Assembly: GCF_001612945.1 (NCBI RefSeq)
Contig: NZ_BDBK01000017.1
Span: 372,001-436,000, forward strand
Reading direction: 5' to 3'
DNA length: 64,000 nucleotides
Source of the DNA: Nocardia inohanensis NBRC 100128
GTDB lineage: Bacteria > Actinomycetota > Actinomycetes > Mycobacteriales > Mycobacteriaceae
Numbering within the stretch: the stretch's first letter is position 1; each line of letters starts with the position of its first letter. A program made the position numbers and the translations under genes. Positions 54,846 to 63,569 of the stretch are shown here, piece after piece. The notes beneath the pieces are model-generated. The model saw only the letters and a program-made list of their open reading frames with translations. It was not told where the DNA came from and searched no databases.

Positions 54846-55250
54846 GTGACTTCGGGCGAGCAGCAGGCGACATCGTTCTATTCGGAAGTGGGCGGCGCCG
54901 ATACCTTCGATCGGATCGTGGCGGCCTTCTACCGTGAGGTGAAGAACGACGAGGTGCTGCGCCCGCTGTATCCGGAGGAAGACCTCGGGCCCGCCGAGCG
55001 CAGGCTGCGGATGTTCCTCGAGCAGTACTGGGGCGGACCCCGGACCTACGGTGAGGAGCGTGGGCACCCGCGGCTGCGGATGCGGCATCACCCGTTCAAG
55101 GTCGGGCCGATCGAGCGCGACGCCTGGCTGCGCGCCATGCACATCGCGGTCGCCGAGATCGAGCCGGAGGTGCTCGACGACGCGCATCGCAAGCAGCTGC
55201 TCGACTACTTCGAGATGGCCGCGAATTCGCTCATGAACTCGCCCTTCTGA
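54846..55250 (+). CDS. glbO: Group II truncated hemoglobin (GlbO)
   Basis: 134 residues, GTG start. The truncated-globin 2-on-2 fold: TSFYSEVGG, FDRIVAAFYREVKNDEVLRPLYPEEDL (Tyr B10 region), FLEQYWGGP, RMRHHPFKVG (proximal His), RDAWLRAM (Trp G8 marks group II). Length is standard. Cytosolic or membrane-associated oxygen/NO-handling protein; in M. tuberculosis it helps the terminal oxidase. Followed by aglA, as in Rv2470-Rv2471. Confidence 0.95.
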   Translation: MTSGEQQATSFYSEVGGADTFDRIVAAFYREVKNDEVLRPLYPEEDLGPAERRLRMFLEQYWGGPRTYGEERGHPRLRMRHHPFKVGPIERDAWLRAMHIAVAEIEPEVLDDAHRKQLLDYFEMAANSLMNSPF

Positions 55251-55383
55251 ATTCGTCCCGCAGAACCCGTAGCAGCCCAGAGGCTTTCCGTTTTCCCAGC
55301 TCGGCTACTGATGATTTGCTGAAACTGGACAACTGTCGCGGGTAGGCACGCACAGGTCGGTCTGCTTTGGCACCATTACGGCT

Positions 55384-56985
55384 GTGACTGAGATTTCCGC
55401 CGGGTCGGGGGCCGCGTCGGCACAGCCGGCGCCGTGGTGGCGAAATGCCGTGTTCTACCAGGTGTATCCGCGTTCTTTCGCCGATTCGAACGGCGACGGC
55501 GTGGGCGATCTGGGCGGTTTGCGCGAAAAGCTGGGCTATCTGGAGCTGCTTGGCGTGGACGCGCTCTGGATCTGCCCCGTCATGCGCTCACCCATGGCCG
55601 ATGGCGGCTACGACGTCTCCGATCCGCGCGATATCGACCCGCTCTTCGGCGGATTGGACGCCCTCGACGCGGTCATCGAGGAGGCGCACGACCGGCAGAT
55701 CCGGGTCACCATGGACCTGGTGCCCAATCACAGCAGCGATCAGCACGTGTGGTTCCGGCAGGCCCTGGCCGCCCCGCCCGGCAGCCGGCAGCGCGCCCGC
55801 TACATCTTCCGCGACGGCCGCGGACCCGAGGGTGCGAAGCCACCGAACAACTGGCCCAGCGTCTTCGGCGGTCCGGCCTGGACCCGTGTCACCGAACCCG
55901 ACGGCAGACCGGGGCAGTGGTATCTGCACATCTTCGCTCCCGAGCAGCCGGACCTGAACTGGGAGAACCCCGAGGTCGCACTCGATTTCGAGCAGACCAT
56001 GCGGTTCTGGCTGGATCGCGGCATCGACGGTTTCCGTATCGATGTCGCGCACGGCATGGCCAAACCCGATGGCCTGCCCGATATGTCCGTAGTCGACACT
56101 CGCATGCTCGTACACGACGACAGCGATCCGCGCTTCAACAACCCGGGCGTGCACGAGATCCACCGCCGCCTGCGCAAGGTGATGGACGAGTACCCGAACG
56201 CGGTGGCCATCGGCGAGGTGTGGGTGGACGACAATGTCCGTTTCGGTGAGTACCTGCGCGCCGACGAACTGCATATGGCGTTCAACTTCCGCCTCGCCGA
56301 GACCGCCTTCGACGCCGCGAAAATCCGTGCGGCCGTAGACAATTCGCTGCACGCGGTGGCCGAGGTCGGGGCCAGCCCGACCTGGACGCTCTCCAATCAC
56401 GATATCGAGCGCGAGGTCACCCGCTACGGCGACGGCGTGATCGGGCAGGCGCGCGCCCGGGCCATGATGATGCTGGAGCTGGCGCTGCCCGGGGCCGTAT
56501 TCGTCTACAACGGAGCCGAATTGGGCCTGCCGAATGTGGACGACCTACCCGAGGAGTTCCTCCAGGATCCGGCCTGGGAGCGCTCCGGGCACACCGAACG
56601 CGGCCGGGACGGCTGCCGGGTGCCGTTGCCGTGGGAGGGCGCGCGCTCGCCGTTCGGCTTCACCACCGGAGACTCCTGGCTGCCCATCCCGCCGCAGTGG
56701 GCGCAGCTGACGGTGGAGCAGCAGCTCGAGCGCCTGGACTCGATGCTTTCGCTCTATCGCATGGCCATCGAATTGCGCGCCACCAGGCCGGAATTCGCCG
56801 GTCCCGGGCTGGAGTGGTACGGCTCCCCGCCGGGCTGCCTGGCCTTCCGCCGCGACGGCGGGCTGCTGTGCGTGCTGAACGCGACAGATGCCCCGATTCT
56901 GCTGCCCGCGGGCGAGGTGTTGCTCACCAGCGCTCCGACCGGCGCGAGAAAACTTCCAGCGAACTCGGCGGCCTGGCTGATCTGA
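55384..56985 (+). CDS. aglA: Alpha-glucosidase, GH13 (AglA-like)
   Basis: 533 residues, GTG start. GH13 conserved regions in order: WWRNAVFYQVYPRSFADSNGDGVGDL, MDLVPNHSSDQH (region I), GFRIDVAHG with nucleophile D220 (region II), IGEVWV with acid/base E278 (region III), and LSNHDIE with D340 (region IV). Cytosolic; hydrolyses alpha-glucosidic bonds of small oligosaccharides such as maltose. No sugar transporter is adjacent. Confidence 0.94.
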   Translation: MTEISAGSGAASAQPAPWWRNAVFYQVYPRSFADSNGDGVGDLGGLREKLGYLELLGVDALWICPVMRSPMADGGYDVSDPRDIDPLFGGLDALDAVIEEAHDRQIRVTMDLVPNHSSDQHVWFRQALAAPPGSRQRARYIFRDGRGPEGAKPPNNWPSVFGGPAWTRVTEPDGRPGQWYLHIFAPEQPDLNWENPEVALDFEQTMRFWLDRGIDGFRIDVAHGMAKPDGLPDMSVVDTRMLVHDDSDPRFNNPGVHEIHRRLRKVMDEYPNAVAIGEVWVDDNVRFGEYLRADELHMAFNFRLAETAFDAAKIRAAVDNSLHAVAEVGASPTWTLSNHDIEREVTRYGDGVIGQARARAMMMLELALPGAVFVYNGAELGLPNVDDLPEEFLQDPAWERSGHTERGRDGCRVPLPWEGARSPFGFTTGDSWLPIPPQWAQLTVEQQLERLDSMLSLYRMAIELRATRPEFAGPGLEWYGSPPGCLAFRRDGGLLCVLNATDAPILLPAGEVLLTSAPTGARKLPANSAAWLI

Positions 56986-57061
56986 AACGTTTGGTAACGA
57001 CACGTGATCACAGTCCGCTACCGGTCGTCGTAGACGCTCGCCCATCCATTACCGTTGAGCC

Positions 57062-57340
57062 GTGAGCATTCTCCAGACAGTGCTGATCTATGTCGGCATC
57101 CCGCTTGCGATCTATCTGGTGATCGCCGGATTGTCGTTCCTCGGCAAGCCCCTGCCCGGCAAGAAGCCGGCCCACTTCGCCCTCGGCCAGCAGTGGACCG
57201 AGCCGCCGGTGCTGTGGAGCGCCACCGACGAGGTGACCGGTTCCGGTCACCACGGAGCTGACTCGTCGCATGGCAACCATGCAGCTATCGAATCCGCGCA
57301 GGCGGACCTGATCGGAGGCCGGGCAAGTGGCAAGTTCTAA
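57062..57340 (+). CDS. aa3-type cytochrome oxidase subunit CtaJ-like
   Basis: 92 residues, GTG start. One N-terminal membrane helix (QTVLIYVGIPLAIYLVIAGLSFLG), then KPLPGKKPAHFALGQQWTEPPVLWSA, a motif I associate with the small CtaJ subunit of the mycobacterial III2-IV2 supercomplex. The histidine-containing tail is low complexity. Overlaps the DUF5130 gene by 14 bases. Assignment relies on memory of the M. smegmatis locus. Confidence 0.75.
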   Translation: MSILQTVLIYVGIPLAIYLVIAGLSFLGKPLPGKKPAHFALGQQWTEPPVLWSATDEVTGSGHHGADSSHGNHAAIESAQADLIGGRASGKF

Positions 57341-57794
57341 TTGGCCCGCGGTGAATGCCGCCGACCTACCGCACGGTTACGCCATCACCACCAGCGGCCG
57401 CGTGTCCGGTGTGCACGAGGCCGGCGATGTCTTCGCCGAGGTCCCGTTCACCGATCGCGAGCGGCTGATCATGGACAACGCGCTGACCGAGGCGACTCGC
57501 GCCACCAAGGTGCGGTTCAACATCTTCATCGGTGATCTGGGCGCGGACTCCGGTACCGGCGCGGACGCGCTGTTCCCGGCCACCCCCGAGGCCGAGCGTT
57601 CGGTCCTCGTGGCCGTCGACCCCAATGCCAAGGCCGTCGAGGTGCGTTCGGGCCGCGAGGTCGCCGAGCGCGCCAACGATCGCGTCTGCCAGCTCGGCGC
57701 CACCGCCGCGCTCAGCTCCTTCCGCCAGGGCGAGCTGATCGACGGACTCGTCTCCGCCGTGCGCGTGATGGCCGCCGCCATCGGCCGGGTCTAG
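57327..57794 (+). CDS. DUF5130 protein (Rv2468c-like)
   Basis: 155 residues, GTG start overlapping the CtaJ-like gene. TPM-domain-like body: HGYAITTSGRVSGVHEAGDVFAEVPFTDRERLIMDNAL, RFNIFIGDLG, SVLVAVDPNAKAVEVRSGREVAERANDR and FRQGELIDGLVSAVRVMA. The mycobacterial homologue co-purifies with the respiratory supercomplex, and the overlap with the CtaJ-like gene supports the same role here. No signal peptide. Confidence 0.82.
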   Translation: MASSNWPAVNAADLPHGYAITTSGRVSGVHEAGDVFAEVPFTDRERLIMDNALTEATRATKVRFNIFIGDLGADSGTGADALFPATPEAERSVLVAVDPNAKAVEVRSGREVAERANDRVCQLGATAALSSFRQGELIDGLVSAVRVMAAAIGRV

Positions 57795-57816
57795 TTCCCG
57801 GAACTCTCGGGGACTC

Positions 57817-57836
57817 TCGGGGGCCGACGCCCCCGA
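57817..57836 (+). terminator. Hairpin after the DUF5130 gene
   Basis: TCGGGGGC, loop CGAC, GCCCCCGA: a perfect 8-bp stem 23 bases after the stop, embedded in a longer imperfect GACTCTCG/CGAGAGTC dyad. Confidence 0.7.
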
Positions 57837-57920
57837 ACCCCGACGAGAGTCGGGCCACCAGGCCGGAATTCGCGATGTGCCCGCGCATGTCGCCGAACCC
57901 GGCGCAGCTGAACGTCCTCC

Positions 57921-57981
57921 GCGCCCCTCCCGTCTGCTCGTCTCCACCGTCACGGTGGATGTGGGCAGAGGGGAGGGGCGC
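57921..57981. repeat. Long inverted repeat (17-bp arms) before the PopR-like gene
   Basis: The arm GCGCCCCTCCCGTCTGC pairs with its complement over 17 bases with one mismatch, and the enclosed sequence has its own perfect 7-bp stem (TCCACCG/CGGTGGA). It lies 100 bases upstream of the regulator start. It could be a second terminator, a cruciform or a leader structure. Confidence 0.6.
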
Positions 57982-58080
57982 GTCACGTCTCGCCCCCGGT
58001 GTCCGTTTGTTCGCGATCGGCATGTACGCCCAGAGCGTAAGCGCGCGCGGCGTGCGGGCTTTCCCCTTTAGGCTCGGAAG

Positions 58081-58620
58081 ATGTCCGAGCAACCGCGACT
58101 CCAGGCAATTCCCGGCGGACTCGACGACGAGCCGCGCCCGCCCCGGCTGACGGCGGTGCCCCGAGCCCCGCGCCGTACGGAAGACGGTGCGAGCCCACGC
58201 GGAAACCCCGCCGGTGCGCCCGGATCCGGTGAGCCGCTCCGGAACAGTCGTAGCGGACCACGCCTGGGTAGCGTCGACGGACCGCGCCGGAGCGCCACGC
58301 CGAAAACGGTGCGTGAGCCGCTGTGGCGCGAGGCGCTCGGCGAACGCTTGCGCGCATTGCGCCTGGAGCAGGGGGAGAAGCTCTCGGAAACGGCTGGGCG
58401 CGCCGGGATTTCCCCGCAGTACCTCTCCGAGGTGGAGCGTGGTCGCAAGGAGCCCTCGAGCGAGATGATCGCCGCGCTGGCCGGGGCGCTCGGCACCTCT
58501 CTCGGCGGACTGATCGAGCAGGTGAGTGACGAACTGCGCCGGCAGCGTGCGACGGCTCACCTGAGTCCGGCTGTCCCGCACCTGAGCTCGACTCCCGTGC
58601 TGATGGCGCTCGCCGCCTGA
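58081..58620 (+). CDS. PopR/ClgR-like HTH regulator with C-terminal LAA
   Basis: 179 residues. The first 75 are disordered and basic. The Cro/CI-type helix-turn-helix spans about 84-140 (ALGERLRALRLEQGEKLSETAGRAGISPQYLSEVERGRKEPSSEMIAALAGAL), the recognition helix typical of ClgR and PopR. The last residues are ALAA; in Streptomyces a terminal Ala-Ala makes these regulators substrates of ClpP1P2. It lies tail-to-tail with a clpP pair, the expected target of PopR. A long inverted repeat precedes it. Confidence 0.85.
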   Translation: MSEQPRLQAIPGGLDDEPRPPRLTAVPRAPRRTEDGASPRGNPAGAPGSGEPLRNSRSGPRLGSVDGPRRSATPKTVREPLWREALGERLRALRLEQGEKLSETAGRAGISPQYLSEVERGRKEPSSEMIAALAGALGTSLGGLIEQVSDELRRQRATAHLSPAVPHLSSTPVLMALAA

Positions 58621-58637
58621 GCAGACGGCGAGCAACC

Positions 58638-59228
58638 TCACTCCCGCGGGCCGAGAACCTTGTCGACCAGGCCGTAGGACAGGGCCGTGTCGGCGGTGAA
58701 GACACGGTCGCGGTCGGTGTCGCGGCGCAGGGTTTCGGCGGATTGGCCGGTGTGGCGGGTCAGGATGGTTTCGATTTCGCCGCGCATCCGGACGATTTCG
58801 TCGGCTACCAGGATGAGGTCGGGGATGGTGCCCTGACCTCGGGTCGCGGGCTGGTGCAGGACGATTCGGGCGTGCGGGAGCATGGCGCGGCGGCCTTTCG
58901 CGCCGCCGGCCAGCAGTACCGCGCCCACCGCGATAGCTTGGCCGACGCAGGTGGTCACCACGGGGGACGAAATGTGCTGGATGGTGTCGTAGATGGCCAG
59001 CATGGCCGAGAGGTCGCCGCCCTCGCAGTTGATGTAGAGGTCGATGTCCTGGCCGGGGCCGTCCGCTTCCAGGTGCAGCAGCTGGGCGATCAGGGCGTTC
59101 GCCACCCCGGAATCGATGGGGGTGCCCAGGTAGACGATGCGCTCGGTGAGCAGGTGCGAGTAGACGTCCATGATGCGCTCGCCGCGCGGCGACGAGGCGA
59201 TGACATTGGGAATCGTGTAGCTGGTCAT
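58638..59228 (-). CDS. ClpP-like subunit lacking the catalytic serine
   Basis: 196 residues. ClpP fold throughout (RIVYLGTPIDSGVANALIAQLLHL, DLYIN, LPHARIVLHQP, GLVDKVLG). The catalytic serine position in the usual GQAAS motif is alanine: GQAIA, A100. The normally invariant SPGG oxyanion motif is CEGG. H125 and the RDTDRD aspartate remain. It should be unable to cut peptides alone and probably forms mixed rings with the active partner encoded just upstream, as ClpR subunits do. Start overlaps the partner's stop (ATGA). Confidence 0.88.
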   Translation of the reverse strand: MTSYTIPNVIASSPRGERIMDVYSHLLTERIVYLGTPIDSGVANALIAQLLHLEADGPGQDIDLYINCEGGDLSAMLAIYDTIQHISSPVVTTCVGQAIAVGAVLLAGGAKGRRAMLPHARIVLHQPATRGQGTIPDLILVADEIVRMRGEIETILTRHTGQSAETLRRDTDRDRVFTADTALSYGLVDKVLGPRE

Positions 59229-59824
59229 GAGATCCCCACCTTGTGGCGCTGCGGCACGACCTGTTCGAAGTTCTCGACGATGCCGTCGATGAAGCCGTAT
59301 TCGCGGGCCTGCGCCGCGGTGAACCAGCGATCGTGCAGCGAATCCTCGTAGATCTGGTCGAAGGGCTGGCCGGTGTCGGCGGCGATGAGGCCGAGCACGG
59401 TCTGCACCGTATAGCGCAGATCGTCGGCCTGCACCTCGACCTCGACCGCACTGCCGCCGATGCCCGCCGAACCCTGATGCATGAGGATGCGGGCGTGCGG
59501 CAGCGCGAAGCGACGGCCGGGGGTGCCGGAGGAGAGCAGGAATTGTCCTGCGCTGCAAGCCAATCCGAGCGCCAGGGTCGATACCTCGCACGGAATCAAC
59601 CGCATCACGTCGCGAATCGCGAGCATGGCCGGGACCGAGCCGCCGGGGGAGTGGATCCACAGCGAGATCGGGGTCTTGGAGTCCTCCGCGGCGAGGGTGA
59701 GCAGCTGCGTCATGAGCAGCGTGCCGTTGTCGTCGTCCAGGCCGCCGTCCAATACCAGGACGCGGCGACCGAAGAGCTGTTCTCTGGTGCGCCAGTTGAA
59801 CATCGGCGTCTGCTTCTCTGTCAT
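59225..59824 (-). CDS. ClpP-like serine protease subunit (active-site intact)
   Basis: 199 residues. First gene of the pair. Catalytic triad: S91 in GLACSAGQFLL, H116 in ARILMHQGSAG, and the DRWFTA aspartate region. Oxyanion SPGGS is intact. The sequence is far from housekeeping ClpP1/ClpP2, closest in character to the PopR-controlled ClpP3/ClpP4 group. No clpX or trigger-factor gene is adjacent, so the unfoldase partner is encoded elsewhere. Confidence 0.9.
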   Translation of the reverse strand: MTEKQTPMFNWRTREQLFGRRVLVLDGGLDDDNGTLLMTQLLTLAAEDSKTPISLWIHSPGGSVPAMLAIRDVMRLIPCEVSTLALGLACSAGQFLLSSGTPGRRFALPHARILMHQGSAGIGGSAVEVEVQADDLRYTVQTVLGLIAADTGQPFDQIYEDSLHDRWFTAAQAREYGFIDGIVENFEQVVPQRHKVGIS

Positions 59825-59927
59825 GAACCCACCGTGCCGCAGCCGTACCCGAAATCTCGCGCCGCGCTGCTCACAGCAGATCCGCTCTCAGCAGCGTGGC
59901 TGAAACGAGCAGCTCGCAGCCGTGAAA

Positions 59928-59958
59928 CAGCCCCTTCCGTGCGGAACGGAAGGGGCTG
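59928..59958 (-). terminator. Intrinsic terminator of pepN
   Basis: A 13-bp perfect stem (CAGCCCCTTCCGT and complement) with a 5-base loop, 12 bases past the pepN stop on the minus strand and followed there by TTTC. Its orientation also insulates the clpP promoter. Confidence 0.85.
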
Positions 59959-59970
59959 CGGGGCAGTGCT

Positions 59971-62562
59971 TTACGACCGGTCGAAGGCGCGGGCGCGCAG
60001 GGAGCGCTCGATGCCCGCCTTGCCTTCCACCACCAGGCGGCGCAGGGCCGGCGGGTGATCGTCGGCGAGGAACTTGTCGGCCACGGCGACCGCTTCCTCG
60101 GTGACGGCCCAGTGCGGGTACAGGCCGACGACGACGGTCTGGGCGACCTCGCTGGAGCGGCGCTCCCACACGTCGGCGACTTCGGCGAAGTAGCGTTCGA
60201 CGTAGGGGGTCAACAGCTCGGCTTGGCCGACCGGCGCGAATCCGGTGACGATCGCACGGGTGGTGATATTGGCGACCGAGTCGTCCTCCATCACGGTGGC
60301 CCAGGCGCTCGCCTTGACGTCGGCCAGCGGGCGCGCGGTCGCGGCGGCGGCGGCCTGGCGGCGACCGGCGGCGGTATTGTCCCGCTCCAATTCGGCGTCG
60401 ATCGAAGGGGATTCGAGTCCGTCGGAGTCGATCGCGCCCGCCGCTGCGAGCGCCTGCGTGATCCGCCAGCGCAGATCGGTGTCCACCGCCAGCCCGGCCA
60501 GCCCGACGCCCTGCGGGTCACCGGCGAGCAGTTGCTTCAGCACCTGCACGTGCTGCTCCGAGAGCAGCGCCCCGGTGAGCGCGTTCACGAACGCCAGCTG
60601 GTGATCCGATCCGGGCCCGGCGGCGCGCGCCAGTTCCAGCAGCCGGTCCGCGAACTGCGGCCAGCCGGTGGCGGCCGCCCAAGCCGGATCGGCATAGGAC
60701 GAGAGCGCGGTGTGCGCCTGCATCAGCAGCCGTTGCACCACACCGATTTCGGTCTCCGAGCCGACGCCGCTCTGCACCAGCGCCACGAAATCGCGGGCCT
60801 TCATCTCGGCCTGCCGGGTCATCTCCCACGCCGCCGACCAGCACAGCGTGCGCGGCAGCGGTTCGGCGATATCGGCGATGCGCGCCACCACGGTGTCGAG
60901 CGATTCGGCGTCCAGGCGCAGCGAGCAGTAGGTGAGGTCGTCGTCGTTGACCAGCACCAGTTTGCCGCGCGAAACCCCGGCCAGCTCCGGCACCTCGGTG
61001 CGCTCGGCGGCATTCACATCGAGCTCGATGCGCTTGGTGCGCACCAGCTTTCCGTCCTGATCGTCATACACGCCGATGGCGATCCGGTGCACGCGCCGTT
61101 CGCCCGCGCCCGGCTCGGCCCCGTCCTGCACCACCGCGAACGAGGTGAACTTGCCGTCGGCGTCCACGGTGAACTCCGGCCGCAGGATATTGAGCCCGGT
61201 GGTCTTGAGCCACTGCGCGCCCCAATCCGACAGGTCGCGCCCGGACGCTTTCTCCAGCGCGCCCACCAGATCATCGAAAGTGGCGTTGCCGTAGGCGTGT
61301 TCGGTGAAGTAGTCGCGCAGACCGGTGAGGAACGGTTCCAGCCCCACGTACGCCACCAGCTGCTTGAGCACGGAAGCGCCCTTGGCATAGGTGATGCCGT
61401 CGAAGTTGACCTCGACGGCCGCCAGATCCGGGATGTCGGCGGCGATCGGATGGGTCGAGGGCAGCTGGTCCTGCCGGTACGCCCAGGACTTCTCCACGTT
61501 CGCGAAAGTGGTCCAGGCGTTCTCGTATTCGGTCGCCCCGACCTGGCACAGCACCGAGGCGAAGGTGGCGAACGACTCGTTCAGCCACAGGTCGTCCCAC
61601 CACTTCATGGTGACCAGGTCGCCGAACCACATGTGCGCCATCTCGTGCAGCACGGTCTCGCAGCGGCGCTCGTAGGAGGCGCGAGTCACCTTGGAGCGGA
61701 ACACATAATCTTCGAGGAAGGTGACCGCGCCCGCGTTCTCCATTGCGCCCGCGTTGAATTCGGGCACGAAGAGCTGGTCGTACTTGCCGAAGGCATACGG
61801 CACACCGAAATTGGTGTGATAGAAGCCGAAGCCCTGCTTGGTCTCGGTGAAAAGCCGTTCGGCGTCCATGTATTCGGCGAGCGAGGCGCGGCAGTAGATG
61901 CCGAGCGGGATCTCGCCGTGCGAATCCGAGTAGGTGTCGGTCCATTTCGCGTACGGGCCCGCGATCATGGCGACCAGGTAGGTGCTCATCCGCGGGGTGG
62001 TGGCGAAGGTGTGGCGGACCACCGCACCGGTCTGATGCGTCTCGACGACCGCGCCGTTGGAGATGACCTCCCAGTCCTCCGGCGCGGTGGCGATGATGTC
62101 GTAGGTGGCCTTCAGGTCCGGCTGATCGAAGCAGGCGAACATGCGCTTGCAGTCCGCGGTCTCGAACTGCGAGTACAGGTAGACCTTGTTGTCGGTCGGA
62201 TCGATGAACCGGTGCAGGCCCTCACCGGTGTTCGAGTACTCGCAATCCGCCTCGACCACCAGCTCGTTGGTGGCGGCCAGATCCGGCAGCGTGATGCCTT
62301 CGGACTCGTCGTAATCGCTGACATCCAAGGCGACGCCGTTGAGCACCGCGGACCGCACGCCCGCACCCACGATGTCGATGAAGGTCGATGCCCCCGGAGT
62401 GGCGGTGAAGGTGACCGTCGAACGCGAGTGGAAGGTACCGGTCGTCACCGCGTCGGCGCTGGTGGGCTGCCCGGTCAGATCCAATTCGACCCGGTAGTTC
62501 TCCACCTGGATCGTGGCGGCGCGTTGGATCGCCTGCTCGCGGGTGAGATTCGGTGCTGACAA
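59971..62562 (-). CDS. pepN: Aminopeptidase N (M1 family)
   Basis: 863 residues. Zinc aminopeptidase that removes N-terminal residues from peptides in the cytosol. The exopeptidase motif GAMENAG and the zinc site HEMAHMWFGDLVTMKWWDDLWLNESFA (HExxH-x18-E) are intact. The N-terminal beta domain includes VENYRVELDL; the C-terminal ERAP1-like helical domain has repeated helices. Length fits the actinobacterial family (Rv2467). Divergent from purC across 139 bases. Confidence 0.96.
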   Translation of the reverse strand: MSAPNLTREQAIQRAATIQVENYRVELDLTGQPTSADAVTTGTFHSRSTVTFTATPGASTFIDIVGAGVRSAVLNGVALDVSDYDESEGITLPDLAATNELVVEADCEYSNTGEGLHRFIDPTDNKVYLYSQFETADCKRMFACFDQPDLKATYDIIATAPEDWEVISNGAVVETHQTGAVVRHTFATTPRMSTYLVAMIAGPYAKWTDTYSDSHGEIPLGIYCRASLAEYMDAERLFTETKQGFGFYHTNFGVPYAFGKYDQLFVPEFNAGAMENAGAVTFLEDYVFRSKVTRASYERRCETVLHEMAHMWFGDLVTMKWWDDLWLNESFATFASVLCQVGATEYENAWTTFANVEKSWAYRQDQLPSTHPIAADIPDLAAVEVNFDGITYAKGASVLKQLVAYVGLEPFLTGLRDYFTEHAYGNATFDDLVGALEKASGRDLSDWGAQWLKTTGLNILRPEFTVDADGKFTSFAVVQDGAEPGAGERRVHRIAIGVYDDQDGKLVRTKRIELDVNAAERTEVPELAGVSRGKLVLVNDDDLTYCSLRLDAESLDTVVARIADIAEPLPRTLCWSAAWEMTRQAEMKARDFVALVQSGVGSETEIGVVQRLLMQAHTALSSYADPAWAAATGWPQFADRLLELARAAGPGSDHQLAFVNALTGALLSEQHVQVLKQLLAGDPQGVGLAGLAVDTDLRWRITQALAAAGAIDSDGLESPSIDAELERDNTAAGRRQAAAAATARPLADVKASAWATVMEDDSVANITTRAIVTGFAPVGQAELLTPYVERYFAEVADVWERRSSEVAQTVVVGLYPHWAVTEEAVAVADKFLADDHPPALRRLVVEGKAGIERSLRARAFDRS

Positions 62563-62701
62563 GGGGGCTCCTTAACTCTCGGAGAACTGCTGCCGTGCGA
62601 CTTGCCCAGCTTGCCATGTCGGCCGGGCCTGCGGGTGCGGGCCGGTTGGAGCTCCTCGGTAGGGTGTGGGCAGCCAGCCGACCAGTTCGAGGAGGACCCC
62701 G

Positions 62702-63523
62702 TTGAAGCACATCCACGCCGGTAAGGTGCGCGATCTCTACGAGGACGGCGATTCGCTGATCCTGGTCGCCTCCGATCGGGTGTCGGTGTACGACGTGGTG
62801 CTGCCCACGCCCATCCCGGACAAGGGCGCGATGCTGACCCAGCTGTCGAACTGGTGGTTCGAGTACTTCTCCGATATCCCCAACCACATTCTCTCCACCA
62901 CCGACGTGCCGGCCGAGTTCGCCGGGCGCGGGGTGCGGGTAAAGCCGTTGAAGATGGTGAAGGTCGAGTGCATCGCGCGCGGGTACCTGACCGGTGGCGG
63001 GCTGAAGGAGTACGAGCGGACCGGGTCGGTCTCCGGTATCGCGCTGCCGCCCGGGCTGGTGGAGGGGTCCAAGCTGCCCGAGCCGATCTTCACGCCCACC
63101 ACCAAGGCCGATGAGGGGCACGACGAGCCCATCACCTTCGATGACGTGGTGAACCAGGAGGGCAAGGAGATCGCCGACAAGCTCCGCGAGGTGACCCTCG
63201 AGGTCTACACCCGCGGCGCCGAGCATGCCGCCGCGCGCGGGGTGATCATCGCCGATACTAAGGTCGAATTTGGTTGGGACGGTGACGTTCTCACCCTCGG
63301 TGACGAGGTGCTGACCTCGGACTCCTCGCGCTTCTGGCCCGCCGATCAGTACCAGCCCGGCCGCGTGCAGCCCTCCTTCGACAAGCAGTTCGTGCGCGAC
63401 TGGTCCACCTCGACGGGCTGGAACAAGGAGTACCCGGGCCCCGAGATCCCCGCCGACGTGGTGGCCGCGACCCGGGCCAAGTACGCCCAGGCCTACGAAC
63501 TCATCACCGGTAAGGCTTGGTAG
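62702..63523 (+). CDS. purC: SAICAR synthetase PurC
   Basis: 273 residues from a TTG at 62702, supported by GAGGAGGA just upstream; a GTG at 62666 would add 12 poorly conserved residues. Joins aspartate to CAIR in purine biosynthesis. Motifs: HAGKVRDLYEDGDSLILVASDRVSVYD (nucleotide binding), IPDKGAMLTQLS, VKVECIARGYLTGGG, SKLPEPIFTPTTKA, IIADTKVEFGWDGD, DEVLTSDSSRFWP and SFDKQFVRDW. Shorter at the N-terminus than many actinobacterial PurC proteins by a few residues. Confidence 0.95.
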   Translation: MKHIHAGKVRDLYEDGDSLILVASDRVSVYDVVLPTPIPDKGAMLTQLSNWWFEYFSDIPNHILSTTDVPAEFAGRGVRVKPLKMVKVECIARGYLTGGGLKEYERTGSVSGIALPPGLVEGSKLPEPIFTPTTKADEGHDEPITFDDVVNQEGKEIADKLREVTLEVYTRGAEHAAARGVIIADTKVEFGWDGDVLTLGDEVLTSDSSRFWPADQYQPGRVQPSFDKQFVRDWSTSTGWNKEYPGPEIPADVVAATRAKYAQAYELITGKAW

Positions 63524-63535
63524 CACCAACTCTCG

Positions 63536-63566
63536 GGGTTTTCAGGGGTCTCACCCCTGAAAACCC
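63536..63566. terminator. Bidirectional terminator after purC
   Basis: A perfect 14-bp stem (GGGTTTTCAGGGGT and complement) with a 3-base loop lies between purC and the convergent oxidoreductase gene. The T-run inside the stem gives a U-rich side in both directions. Confidence 0.85.
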
Positions 63567-63569
63567 TTG

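Noticed and set aside
59865..59896. CGCTGCT/AGCAGCG inverted repeat in front of the clpP pair as PopR operator
   Set aside because: It does not match the PopR/ClgR motifs I remember, and a 7-bp repeat with 18-base spacing is expected by chance in this GC range.
60055..62559. 834-codon plus-strand frame opposite pepN
   Set aside because: Antisense shadow of a complete aminopeptidase with all catalytic motifs.
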